Position numbers and translations under genes: made by a program | Part shown: in pieces, positions 1 to 8,792 of the stretch | How positions within the stretch are numbered: position 1 is the first letter of the stretch | Layout: the number at the start of each line of letters is the position of its first letter | Source: Siphonodentalium dalli | Taxonomy: Eukaryota > Mollusca > Scaphopoda > Gadilida > Siphonodentaliidae | DNA length: 64,000 nucleotides | Direction of reading: 5' to 3' | Assembly (NCBI GenBank): GCA_032622095.1 | Contig: CP136061.1 | Coordinates: 214,114,373-214,178,372, forward strand | Notes under the pieces: generated by a model | Databases searched by the model: none | Seen by the model: only the letters and a program-made list of their open reading frames with translations | Told to the model about the DNA's origin: nothing

Positions 1-508
1 TGATAAGAGAATCCAAGTTTGCTGGTATTCCTCGTATAAAGTTGACCTGAGGGGTGACGGTATACTTTATTTCGTCATATAGGGGCTGCCAATATTTATA
101 AAACCATATTATTCTGTCAGGTGCGGGTGATATTTTTGAGGCAGACTTTTGTAGCAAGGTTTTCACGAAGTATGTCTTCCCACTAGATGTCGGTCCACTT
201 ACACATGCCGTGAATGGATGCTTGAAAATAAAATCTTCTTGGACATTGGCCATTGGATCATCAAAGCAGGATGTTATGTCGCTTTGTTGCTGTTTCCCCT
301 GCTGGTGTTGTAGTATCTGGTGTTGCTGTAATGGCTGTTGTTGTGGCTGATGATGCTGCTGCCTGTTGCTACTACTGTTTGTTGCTGATGCTTGGTGCTG
401 CTGCTGTGGGTGTCGGTTAACAAACTCAGTGTGCTTAGATTGTACATGTCTTAGCAAATCATGGTTCCGCACATACTCACTAGAGCAAATTGAACACTGG
501 TGCTTCAT
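1..508 (-). CDS. Partial zinc-finger / poly-Q P-loop ATPase (A32-like), cut by window edge
   Basis: An open frame of 169 codons starts at an ATG at 508-506 and runs off the window, so its C-terminal part is unseen. Residues 5-26 form a C2H2 finger (C5, C8, H21, H26). A Gln/His-rich linker follows (about residues 34-74), then a P-loop GPTSSGKT at 105-112 and a conserved stretch containing IIWFYKYWQPLYDE. The same order and many identical residues occur in the gene at 31,957-33,487, so this is a divergent family member without visible damage. The P-loop context resembles packaging ATPases of the FtsK-HerA/A32 type found in Polinton- or adintovirus-like elements; that assignment rests on motifs only. 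It lies back to back with the tyrosine recombinase at 1,263, sharing a 750-bp upstream region. A zinc-finger host ATPase is an alternative, but the repeat setting argues for a mobile or viral origin. Confidence 0.7.
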   Translation of the reverse strand, partial: MKHQCSICSSEYVRNHDLLRHVQSKHTEFVNRHPQQQHQASATNSSSNRQQHHQPQQQPLQQHQILQHQQGKQQQSDITSCFDDPMANVQEDFIFKHPFTACVSGPTSSGKTYFVKTLLQKSASKISPAPDRIIWFYKYWQPLYDEIKYTVTPQVNFIRGIPANLDSLI

Positions 509-1262
509 TTATACTTGACTAAAATGTCTCGGTATATGGATTTCCTTTATACAAATGTTCCTTATAACCTAAAATATGTCCTGTCCGTATGTTTGATAAC
601 TTTATGTAGATGAAATAGTCTGCCGGAGAAGCACTGTGTAGACGGGGAATCAACAGGTCTTGTCGGTAAGAGAGTCAGACGAGAAGTGAAGTCTCGGCTA
701 TTAAAACATAGTAATGCGATAGCGAACATCAAACGAGTCTGGGCACGCATATCTGTCAAAAGATACAATAGCCGTCATTGGTCAATCTATCCTCGGTATC
801 ACTTTTCGATTTACAAAATCAATTTTACCGAGAGGTTCCCTCGTCATTGGTAGTGACGTAATTGCGGCGTTTTTGCGGTATTTTACTGCGCCGGCGCCGG
901 CGCCGCCGTTGTTGGCGCCACCGTTGTTGGCGCCGCCGCCGCCGCCGCCGCCGAGAGTGCGCGCGGCACATTGGTGGTGCCTGAATGGAGATCGTCTCCT
1001 TTTTGGCCTATGTTGGTAACAAAGGCTGGGAAATTTTAGTGTTTCATAGTGGATCATATGATATTTCCACGTGAATGTAGTTTGGTCGGAGGGAGAGGAA
1101 ATAACGGCGTATTTTCAGGGCCAATTTTGAATTTCAATATGATTGCATTGAAGATTGTTTTTAGTTATGAATAACGTTGTCTGAAAGTTGGATTTGTACT
1201 ATATATAATTATGCAAATTTTCCAAACAAATTGTATGACGAAATATTTTTGCAGGTTTAGAG
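509..1262. promoter_or_regulatory. Shared divergent upstream region with GC-rich trinucleotide tract
   Basis: This is the only space between the minus-strand ATPase start and the plus-strand recombinase frame, so it should hold both promoters. It contains a strikingly GC-rich run at 889-964, made of GGC/GCC triplets and palindromic GGCGCC words, in otherwise AT-rich DNA. Near the recombinase a T-rich tract ending in TTTTTGCAG (about 1,246-1,254) reads as a splice acceptor, so part of the region may be an intron. Short open frames here, one with a poly-Gly run, look like by-products of the triplet tract. Confidence 0.4.
889..964. repeat. GC-rich GGCGCC / GCC simple repeat
   Basis: About 75 bp are almost pure G+C and contain five GGCGCC palindromes and a (GCC)n run. 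The base composition is unlike the flanks. It could be a CpG-type promoter core or a slippage-prone microsatellite. Confidence 0.7.
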
Positions 1263-2261
1263 TTGAAGGACGGAATTCGTAGAGAATTGCAGTCAGCTGG
1301 ACATTGTTCGGATAGCGATGAAGCACTAATTCAAAAAATGGTCGGTTATCTCATCGATGCCAGGAGTGGATCGACTGTGAAAGGGTACTTCGCAGCATTC
1401 AAACGATGGAAGGACTTTGCTAACACGAGAGGGTATTCAGCAATGCCAGCCGCTCCAATACACGTGGCTATGTATGTTACCAGTTTAATGAACAATGGTG
1501 TATCTTGTCATGTGGTTAATTCAATGATTTATGCTATTAAGTGGGCACATGGTCTTAACAATTTAAATGATCCAACCGAAAATGGTTACGTCAAAAATCT
1601 CCAGGAGGCTGCAAAGAGAAATTTATCTAAGCCAGTTAAAAGGAAAGATCCAGTAACAGCAAATATTCTGACTGATTTGTGTACAAAGTACAGCAATTCA
1701 GAAGATTTTTTCGACATAAGAGATCTCACTATGCTTGTATTTGCTTTTGCAGCCTTTTTGAGATTTGATGAACTTTCGGCATTGAAGAGAAATGATGTTA
1801 TTATGCACGAAAATTATTTGGTTTTGCGAATCAGAAGTAGTAAAACAGACAAATATAGAAAGGGCGACGAAGTTCCAATTTACAAAGGTCGTACTGAGGC
1901 TTGTCCGTATAATATGTATACAAGATACTTAAAATTTGTCGATCAAAATGGCGAAGACGAGTATTTGTTTAAAGCAGGGTATAGATGCAAAGGAAATATC
2001 AAATTCAGAGCGATAGACAGAAAGTTAAGTTATACAACCGTGAGAGAAAGGTTAATTGGTAAGCTCAGAACGGTGAGCGATGGTCTAGATTTGGGCTTGC
2101 ATAGCTTACGGGCAGGCGGGGCTACAGCAGCCGCAAACGCTAATGTAAAAGACCGTTGTTGGAAGCGCCACGGAAGGTGGGCTTCTGAGAGTAGCAAGGA
2201 TCGCTATGTAGACGATAATCTCGCGGAAAGATTGAGAGTATCTCAGAATTTAGGCTTATAA
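1263..2261 (+). CDS. Tyrosine recombinase / integrase (XerD-like fold)
   Basis: A 332-codon frame encodes a tyrosine site-specific recombinase, the enzyme class that cuts and rejoins DNA through a 3'-phosphotyrosine. Residues about 15-115 look like the SAM-like core-binding domain and 130-332 like the catalytic domain. All catalytic residues are visible: R167 (FLRFDEL), K194 (RSSKT), H280 and R283 (HSLRAGG), H303 and W306 (RHGRW) and the nucleophile Y315 (KDRYVDD). The length fits eukaryotic Crypton-, DIRS- or virus-type recombinases. The frame opens at TTG, not ATG; an acceptor-like TTTTTGCAG just upstream suggests it is a 3' exon, or translation starts at the Met near residue 26. No reverse transcriptase or RNase H lies beside it, which argues against a DIRS/Ngaro retroelement. 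Its back-to-back neighbour is the P-loop ATPase. It appears undamaged. Confidence 0.88.
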   Translation: MKDGIRRELQSAGHCSDSDEALIQKMVGYLIDARSGSTVKGYFAAFKRWKDFANTRGYSAMPAAPIHVAMYVTSLMNNGVSCHVVNSMIYAIKWAHGLNNLNDPTENGYVKNLQEAAKRNLSKPVKRKDPVTANILTDLCTKYSNSEDFFDIRDLTMLVFAFAAFLRFDELSALKRNDVIMHENYLVLRIRSSKTDKYRKGDEVPIYKGRTEACPYNMYTRYLKFVDQNGEDEYLFKAGYRCKGNIKFRAIDRKLSYTTVRERLIGKLRTVSDGLDLGLHSLRAGGATAAANANVKDRCWKRHGRWASESSKDRYVDDNLAERLRVSQNLGL

Positions 2262-2414
2262 CATCGTACGATTTATACTTGGTTGAAGTTATATTACATG
2301 TCATAATGTATGTGTTATTTCATATATACTGATGTACATAGCATATTCGGTTACATGTTCATATTAAAACGCGAATTGGGCTGCTCTGTTCTTTGTAATG
2401 CCATATTTCTAGTC

Positions 2415-3012
2415 CGACTATGGATCGGCTTATTTGCAATATTTCGAGTTGTTTATTGTAACGTCGAATTGGGAATACTGAAATTTTTCGAGCGTTTACT
2501 TGGATTAGCACGAAAAAATTGTATTCACAGTACGTGAGTTAACGTAAATTGGGGGTGGAGAGATCATTGTCATGTCGACCAATGAGAAGTTGTTATTAGA
2601 TAGTTGTTGTCAGAGGGTTATAGTTTGGTGAGAGTTCATTCTAGTCTAACCAGTCGAGACAGCAGGTCACTTTTATTTTTATATATGTGAACACTTAATA
2701 GAATATGCAAGCTTATATTTAGTACATCAAAGCATTGTTTGTGTTTTTGATATATTGTCATTGAGAATGAATTTCCGAACATTGTCGCTGCGTACGAATG
2801 GGGTTTCGGAAAACAGGTTTCCGCCTTGTTTTTCCTCCAGAAAATAAAGGGGGTTTTTACCTAGGCGGTTTTTCCTGGCCGACCTGTATGTCCACATGTG
2901 CCCACAATATTCTCTGTAAACATGCAATCCTTAATAAACGCTGACTCACGACTATGGATCGGCTTATTTGCAATATTTCGAGTTGTTTATTGTAACGTCG
3001 AATTGGGAATAC
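2415..3012. repeat. 64-bp perfect direct repeat flanking a 470-bp spacer
   Basis: Positions 2,415-2,478 and 2,949-3,012 are identical over 64 bp. The first copy lies about 150 bp after the recombinase stop. The 470 bp between them include an AATAAA at 2,933-2,938, a possible poly(A) signal. The arrangement could be one end of a mobile element, a direct repeat used by the recombinase, or a local duplication. Open frames here are short and unconvincing. Confidence 0.75.
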
Positions 3013-3148
3013 CGTAATTTATGAGCGATAATTTGGATTATGTATCTTTAAATACGCCCAAATTTGACACCATAACACACATGTTGTTTCGAATGCAGAA
3101 AATGATATCGATCATATATAAGTATATAGGTATGACACTTTATCTTTG

Positions 3149-3503
3149 TTTCGGAGGTTCGTTATCCAGTGTATCAGGAGTGTTCTTTATTTCGAAGGTT
3201 CTGTATGCCGAAATCATGCTGCTGTACGCTGAATTTTTTTATACTGTTTTTTTTTTCTTCACAAAACCAAAATAAAATCCAGTTCGACACCAAAGATTAC
3301 TATTCATACGCTTGCTTTATGGTATGATTCTTTATGATGAAGATTATTTCTTTCGGAGTTTCGTTATCCAGAGTATCAGGACTGTTCTTCATTTCGAAGG
3401 TTCTTTATGCCGAATTCATGCTGCTGTACGCTGACATTTTTTTTCACAAAACCAAAATAAAATCCAGTTCAACACCAAAGATTACTATTCATACGCTTTC
3501 TGT
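3149..3503 (+). repeat. Degenerate direct repeat, two units of about 155-165 bp
   Basis: Copy 1 (3,149-3,313) and copy 2 (3,351-3,503) share TTCGTTATCCAG, GTATCAGGA, GCTGCTGTACGCTGA and CCAAAATAAAATCCAGTTC in the same order. Phrases such as 'TTCGAAGGTTCT' recall the 16-bp minisatellite at 59,291 and 61,324. No coding function is seen. Confidence 0.75.
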
Positions 3504-3545
3504 TCTATCTAGACCCGAATACATGCTATGTTTCACCATCACCCT

Positions 3546-3650
3546 CATCGTCGTCGTCGTTGTCGTCCGCCTCCTTCTCGCCGTCGTCGTCGTCGTCATC
3601 ATCATCATCATCATCATCGTCGCCGTCGTCATCAGCATCGTCAGCGTGGT
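3546..3650. repeat. TCG/TCA trinucleotide microsatellite
   Basis: This is an imperfect (TCG)n/(TCA)n/(TCC)n tract. It produces low-complexity frames on both strands (poly-Val/Ile, poly-Met/Thr) that should not be read as genes. Confidence 0.9.
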
Positions 3651-3728
3651 CATAATCAGTATCACCATGATCAATATTCTCACTTGCATTATCGTTAGAT
3701 ATGTATTACATATATAGAATATTGTCGT

Positions 3729-3777
3729 GATATGGCCTAGCGGCTAAAATGACGTTAAACCATCAATCAATCAATCA
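3729..3777 (+). mobile_element. Possible SINE 3' end with (AATC)n tail
   Basis: A stretch with GGCCTAGCGGCTAA, then GACGTTAAACC and a (CAAT)n tail, matches the general look of molluscan SINE 3' ends, which close with ACGTTAAAC and a tetranucleotide run. Only about 50 bp are recognisable and the tRNA-like head is missing. This rests on resemblance alone. Confidence 0.35.
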
Positions 3778-5265
3778 TTACATAGAATAAACAAAGGCTC
3801 TAAAATCAAATCAAATTCACCTCATATATACAGCACTCTCGGTCATTTCCGCAAATTCCGCTTTCGCATGGAACTATCCTCTCAATAATAGACACAGCAC
3901 GCGGGTAAGGCACTTGTATTACGGCGATGACACTGACTCATAGTCAAACAGCAGAGGTTTTCAACAGATAAGAAAATAAATAGTTTAAAGACACATGGCG
4001 GTTTGCGCTCCAAAATATATATAATATTATTCGCTTTTCTACGAGCATTATGTAACCCAGAAAAGACGCACTGAAGTAATGAACAATACAACTCTGAATA
4101 ATGTGTTTGGTCCAAACACAAAACAGCCATTTGCAGGACATGGAACAGAAAAGAGCGTTTCGTTGTAGTCTATTCCTGATATGGTAGCAACAAAGAGCAT
4201 TTATCTGACTTCTGGCGAAAAGTTGAAAACGGATGAAAAACGGCTGTGACTTTGGCAAGTGTTTTTTCAGAGAATATGGAGCCGGTATATCAATAGTTCG
4301 TTTATCGACCTATCGTATATCCGTCGCTCCAAATTACGAAGAATTTTTTTTTAGGTTCGAATGAGCCATGTCCGTTTAATAAATAGCACTACATAGCAAT
4401 AGATAATATGAATAGCAGTATAGTTCATGTTCAGCAGACGAGTTTGCAGGTCATCAGACGAATTTCTCTGTAGTATGCACCTGATCAATCACTTGATTTA
4501 AATAGTCCGGCAGCTCTTGTGTTACTGAGTCTATGGGAAAGGTTATTATGTTTATCTATGGGAGAGATTATTACCATACGGTAATGACCGAGTTGTTGAG
4601 CTTTGTATATATTTCAGGATCGGCACTTATTCCATTCATTAAGCCCATTTCAAAGTAATGATATGCAAATGTCGTTGTATGAAAGGAAATATTGTCAGGT
4701 GTGCCAAAATGCATTATTATTCGAAATCGGGGGACGAGGAATGATGAAGAATCGGTGTCTATAACTATAATTGATATAATGTGAACATTTATTTCATTAA
4801 ATTTACACCATTAAATACGTCAAAGAGTCTTATTTGGTTTAAGCATAGTTTATTTATCCACCAAATATATAATATACATAATATAAATTGAACAAGGGAA
4901 TACACAAGGAATTAATATAATGTATAATGGTAATATGTGATATATCTGGTAGAAAGGGAGAACGACAGTAAGCACATGGCTTTTCAGGTGTCGTTCTCCC
5001 CATGTATCATCTAGGGCCCCTGTATAATATACTATATAAATCATCATGGAAATTGACGTTAGTGTCGGGACCGGACAGTAGATAGATAATTCGGATATTA
5101 CATTGGTCCTGTGATTTTTGGGTATAAAGAATAAGAGGAGAATTTAAGATAAGAAGACAAAGATGGAGGGGAGTGGTGAGGGGAGTAGAATGGAACGGAT
5201 TATTCATTTTATTACATGTTACGTATGATGCTTAAGATGCTGCTGACCGATTTATAATTAAGCAA
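3778..5265. other. Gene-free stretch with one paired AAAGAGCG motif
   Basis: No coding signal is seen. At 4,152-4,202 there is the arrangement AAAGAGCGTT...TTCCTGATATGG...AAAGAGCAT, which returns almost unchanged at 40,283, 41,310, 48,309 and 49,336. The part next to 5,265 may be the 3' UTR of the LINE on the minus strand, but no short 3' tandem tail marks its end. Confidence 0.5.
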
Positions 5266-8200
5266 CTAAAATCGTTGTGTGTGGATAATAAATTTTTGGA
5301 ATTCTTCAAAAATAGTTAGATTCGTTTGTAGACTCATTGTATCATCGCCATTGAGGAAAGTATAAACTGAGGGAACTATTGCGTCTGGGATCTTTCCAAG
5401 AAGAATTTGCCTATGTGGACGGTAACGCCGACATTGGAATATGTAGTGGTAGCTATCTTCTATTTGGCCACAAACACAGCGATCAGTGACAGAGATATAA
5501 TTTTGGTATTTATGCGCGTTTAGGTCACTACAATAGTTTCTAAGACGTGTGTGGATTACTTGTGCTTTTCTTGTGTAACAATATTTGAAGCGTGAATTCT
5601 TCTTTTTATGACTAGTGTTTATTGTTGCTCTAAATTCGTCGTAATTCACTATGTCGCGTGTGCTCATCGGCAGTGAATTCCACAGGGCTGCTGTATTTAA
5701 TATGAATGACCGGTCGTGTGAATTGGCGTTAAATTGGGGTAGCCGAAAGTTTTTTGAGTTACGGGTATTAATTTTCGATACCTCGGATACAAGTGGGGTC
5801 ACTAAGTTTTGTAGATACTCCGGGGCCGAATTATAGATCATTTTGTGATATAAATAAAGTTTTGAATTTTCACGTCTCTTTTTAAGAGTCTCCCAACCTG
5901 CTTCAATTATAAGGTTATTATTACTCGTGGATCTGGTACATCCTGTTACAATACGCGCAGCTTCTAGTTGTATATCTTCCAACTTGTCAGATTCTGCTAT
6001 TGTGCAATTGTCCCAGATAACGTTTGCGTATTCTATGATTGGTCTTACAAGAGTAAAATAACATTTTTCTAGGGTTTCTCTGTTTAGAACGTATTTTTGT
6101 TTTTGTAACATAGATATTCGATACCATGCAAGTTTAGATATAGACGCAATATGGGCCTTCCATGAGCAATTGTTTTCAAAAACGACACCAAGGTGTTTGT
6201 GGTTTGATACTGTGTTCAATGGGACATTGATCATATATAAGTTTGGATGATTCAAAGGGTTTTGTTTACGTGATATGCACATAGATTCTGATTTACTGCC
6301 ATTGAATTTTACTAGCCATCTCTTCGACCATGCTTCCAGTGTGTTTATGTCTTTTTGCAATATTTTGGCACTTTGTATCGGGTCTTTAATAGGCAGAAAT
6401 ATGGACGTATCGTCAGCAAATAGTCTAATGTCACTTTTAATTCCTTTAACAATGTCGTTAATGTAGGTTACAAATAAAATCGGCCCAAGGACGGATCCTT
6501 GGGGCACACCAGCTTTAACCCCTCCCCAAGAGGAAGATTCTGAGCCTAAAACTACTCTTTGTTCGCGGTTTGTTAGATATGATTCAATCCATCTGAGAAG
6601 ATTACCTGTGATACCCATTCTTTTTAATTTATAAACTAAACCACGGTGCCAAACTTTGTCGAATGCTTTGCTTATATCGAAGAATAAGACTCTGACATCC
6701 TGGCCTTCGTCCAAACTTTTACTAATTTCGTGATAAATTTCGCATAATTGGTGTGATGTTGACTGCCCGGGGAGGAATCCAGCTTGGTGTTTGCACAGTA
6801 AACTATTTTTGGTAAGAAATGTGAGTAGATGTTTGGCTATGCATTTCTCGTATACTTTACCAATACAACTTAATAGGGATATGGGTCTGTAGTTTCCTGG
6901 GTCTGTTGGGTCTCCTTTTTTAAAAATTGGAACAACGTTTGCACGTTTCCATTCATCGGGGAAGAAAGAGTTTTCCATGAATGTTTTAAACATTATTTTC
7001 AATGGATGATGCAGGCTAGGACATTTTTTTAGTATGCGCGGACTTATCTCATCGTAACCGGAAGATTTATCAGGAACAAGATTTTTCAAGGTTTCTATTA
7101 TATCCGATTCAGAGATTAATATTTCATTTAGTTCTGGAATAGATTGCAATGGGGTGTATTCTGGTATTGTGGCATTTGAGTCATCTATAGATGAAACACT
7201 ACAGAAATAGTCATTAAAAGCTTCTGCTTTGTCATAGTTGGATGTATGTGTGCTGTTATTCCACGACAAGTACGGAATAGCTCTATTGCTGTTTTTTTCT
7301 GAGAGTTTATTAAAGGTTTTCCACCAGGCAGATGAGGGTGTTTCTGGATTATTCAGGATGTCTTGCATGTGCACTATGTGGTCAGATTTTGATTTTCTTA
7401 TAAGGGAGATTACTTCGTTTCGTTTTTTCCTATAGTTTGTCCATGCGTTGATGGTATTACGAACTTTAGCTTTTTCATACAAGCGCTTTCGTTGTTTGAT
7501 ATGTTGTTTTATTCCAGAATTTAACCATGCGGGTTCATCTTTCATACAACGCACAATTTTACTTGGGACAAAAATATTGATCTGATCTTGTAAGAAAGTT
7601 GTTAGTACGTTGGTCATTTCACTGATGGGAGTATTTGAAAAGGTTTGTTTCCAGTCTTGTTCTAAGATTGACTTATCTAGATCTGTGAAATTTGCTTCAT
7701 CGTAGTTAAATACACGCCTAGTAAACGGTTTCTGTTGAGATTTCTTTTCCGAAATTAGGATATCTACAAAGATGGGAATATGATAGCGAATATAATTTCC
7801 ATGGAAGGGTTCAAGGGTTCCACTTTCAAAGACAGAGCAGTTTTTATTTACCAGGACAACATCGATAAGAGTTTCCGAATATTCAGTAAAATTGGTAGAT
7901 TCCGTTATTAACTGTTTTAATGTTAGTTGATTACATACTGCTGAGATTCTATTATTTGATGGGCAATATTGGTTTTCATTAAGGTCTCCTATGATTATCA
8001 GGTTATGTGGGGATAGGTCACGTGCCGAATCTAACATAGTTGTAATTTCAGTCCACCAGTTACAATTTGGGGGTCTATATATAGCACCGATTAGGCTTCT
8101 GGTATTTCCATGGCATAGTTCAATCCAAACGCTTTCTATTCCCGGGTGTTCGAGATAGATTCGCCGTCTATATGCTATGTTATTCCTTATGTAGACTATT

Positions 8201-8751
8201 ACCCCACCATATGAATCAGCCCTGTCCCTTCGCTCCGGTTCGCAAAAACCTTGAACTAGTAATCGTTCGTTGGGGATGTTTACACCTAGCCATGTCTCTG
8301 TAAAACAGCAGATATCAAAGTTAGGCATTTCGGTACTAATAATATCTATCTTGGGAGTCAGACTTTGAACATTTAAATGCATAATTTTTACGTTTTGATT
8401 CGTATCAGGGCCCGGATTAGGGTGGATGTCACCTCCGAGGATGATTAAATTGTATATCCAATTGGAGGTATTTTGTAAGGTTTTCGAAGTACATGTAGAA
8501 AGTCGAGTCGTTTGGTTTTTAACCATCCACATAAGATCGTTTTTTTTATCACATATTGATTGGTGTTCGAGCAATAGGAAGACTATTAAGTACAGAACAA
8601 TAGTTTCAAGTGTGGCTCCTTTCATGTAGTATTTGAAGCACGATATTAAAAGCTTTGAAGAAGAATAGTTACAACGAGATTTTTTGTGTACTCGGTTTGC
8701 GCGGTCATGGAACATGCCCACCCGTGATCTATATTCACTTAATTGTGCCAT
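5266..8751 (-). CDS. LINE ORF2: endonuclease / reverse transcriptase, 1,161 aa
   Basis: ORF2 nicks target DNA and copies the element RNA there. It starts at an ATG at 8,751. Residues 48-62 are hydrophobic, and GDIHPNPGP (107-115) is a 2A-like NPGP motif of the kind known near the ORF2 N-terminus of several CR1-like LINEs. The APE-type endonuclease spans about 121-330: N127, E152 (TETWL), YRPP (225-228), D256 and N258 (GDLN), D297 and H324. Where this fold usually has S-D-H the sequence reads R-Y-H, so the Asp is missing. The reverse transcriptase spans about 550-850, with the catalytic Asp at 692 (FFDISKAFD), PQGSVLGP (750-757) and FADD (778-781). A C-terminal knuckle follows (CVCG...H....C). 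No stop or frameshift is present. A hairpin with 14-bp arms spans the start codon. Confidence 0.95.
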   Translation of the reverse strand: MAQLSEYRSRVGMFHDRANRVHKKSRCNYSSSKLLISCFKYYMKGATLETIVLYLIVFLLLEHQSICDKKNDLMWMVKNQTTRLSTCTSKTLQNTSNWIYNLIILGGDIHPNPGPDTNQNVKIMHLNVQSLTPKIDIISTEMPNFDICCFTETWLGVNIPNERLLVQGFCEPERRDRADSYGGVIVYIRNNIAYRRRIYLEHPGIESVWIELCHGNTRSLIGAIYRPPNCNWWTEITTMLDSARDLSPHNLIIIGDLNENQYCPSNNRISAVCNQLTLKQLITESTNFTEYSETLIDVVLVNKNCSVFESGTLEPFHGNYIRYHIPIFVDILISEKKSQQKPFTRRVFNYDEANFTDLDKSILEQDWKQTFSNTPISEMTNVLTTFLQDQINIFVPSKIVRCMKDEPAWLNSGIKQHIKQRKRLYEKAKVRNTINAWTNYRKKRNEVISLIRKSKSDHIVHMQDILNNPETPSSAWWKTFNKLSEKNSNRAIPYLSWNNSTHTSNYDKAEAFNDYFCSVSSIDDSNATIPEYTPLQSIPELNEILISESDIIETLKNLVPDKSSGYDEISPRILKKCPSLHHPLKIMFKTFMENSFFPDEWKRANVVPIFKKGDPTDPGNYRPISLLSCIGKVYEKCIAKHLLTFLTKNSLLCKHQAGFLPGQSTSHQLCEIYHEISKSLDEGQDVRVLFFDISKAFDKVWHRGLVYKLKRMGITGNLLRWIESYLTNREQRVVLGSESSSWGGVKAGVPQGSVLGPILFVTYINDIVKGIKSDIRLFADDTSIFLPIKDPIQSAKILQKDINTLEAWSKRWLVKFNGSKSESMCISRKQNPLNHPNLYMINVPLNTVSNHKHLGVVFENNCSWKAHIASISKLAWYRISMLQKQKYVLNRETLEKCYFTLVRPIIEYANVIWDNCTIAESDKLEDIQLEAARIVTGCTRSTSNNNLIIEAGWETLKKRRENSKLYLYHKMIYNSAPEYLQNLVTPLVSEVSKINTRNSKNFRLPQFNANSHDRSFILNTAALWNSLPMSTRDIVNYDEFRATINTSHKKKNSRFKYCYTRKAQVIHTRLRNYCSDLNAHKYQNYISVTDRCVCGQIEDSYHYIFQCRRYRPHRQILLGKIPDAIVPSVYTFLNGDDTMSLQTNLTIFEEFQKFIIHTQRF

Positions 8752-8792
8752 TATAGTATTTGTAATTTACCAGTGGACCACGGGTGGGCATG
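8713..8792 (-). promoter_or_regulatory. 14-bp inverted repeat around the ORF2 start codon
   Basis: CATGCCCACCCGTG at 8,713-8,726 is the exact reverse complement of 8,779-8,792. The 52-nt loop contains the ORF2 ATG (8,751-8,749). In the element RNA this would place the start codon in the loop of a stable stem, which could affect reinitiation of ORF2. A regulatory role is inference. Confidence 0.6.

Noticed and set aside
782-1057. 91-codon minus-strand frame with a poly-Gly run
   Set aside because: It is produced by the GCC triplet tract and lies in the divergent promoter region.
1263-2261. DIRS/Ngaro retrotransposon as the source of the recombinase
   Set aside because: No reverse transcriptase or RNase H frame lies near it and the upstream neighbour is a divergent ATPase gene.
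2560-2948. Solo-LTR-like sequence with TATATAT and AATAAA
   Set aside because: No TG...CA ends or 4-6-bp target duplication were found; the flanking duplication is 64 bp, which does not fit LTR insertion.
3334-3717. 127-codon frame rich in Val/Ile
   Set aside because: The hydrophobic run is encoded by the TCG/TCA microsatellite; the opposite strand gives poly-Met/Thr.
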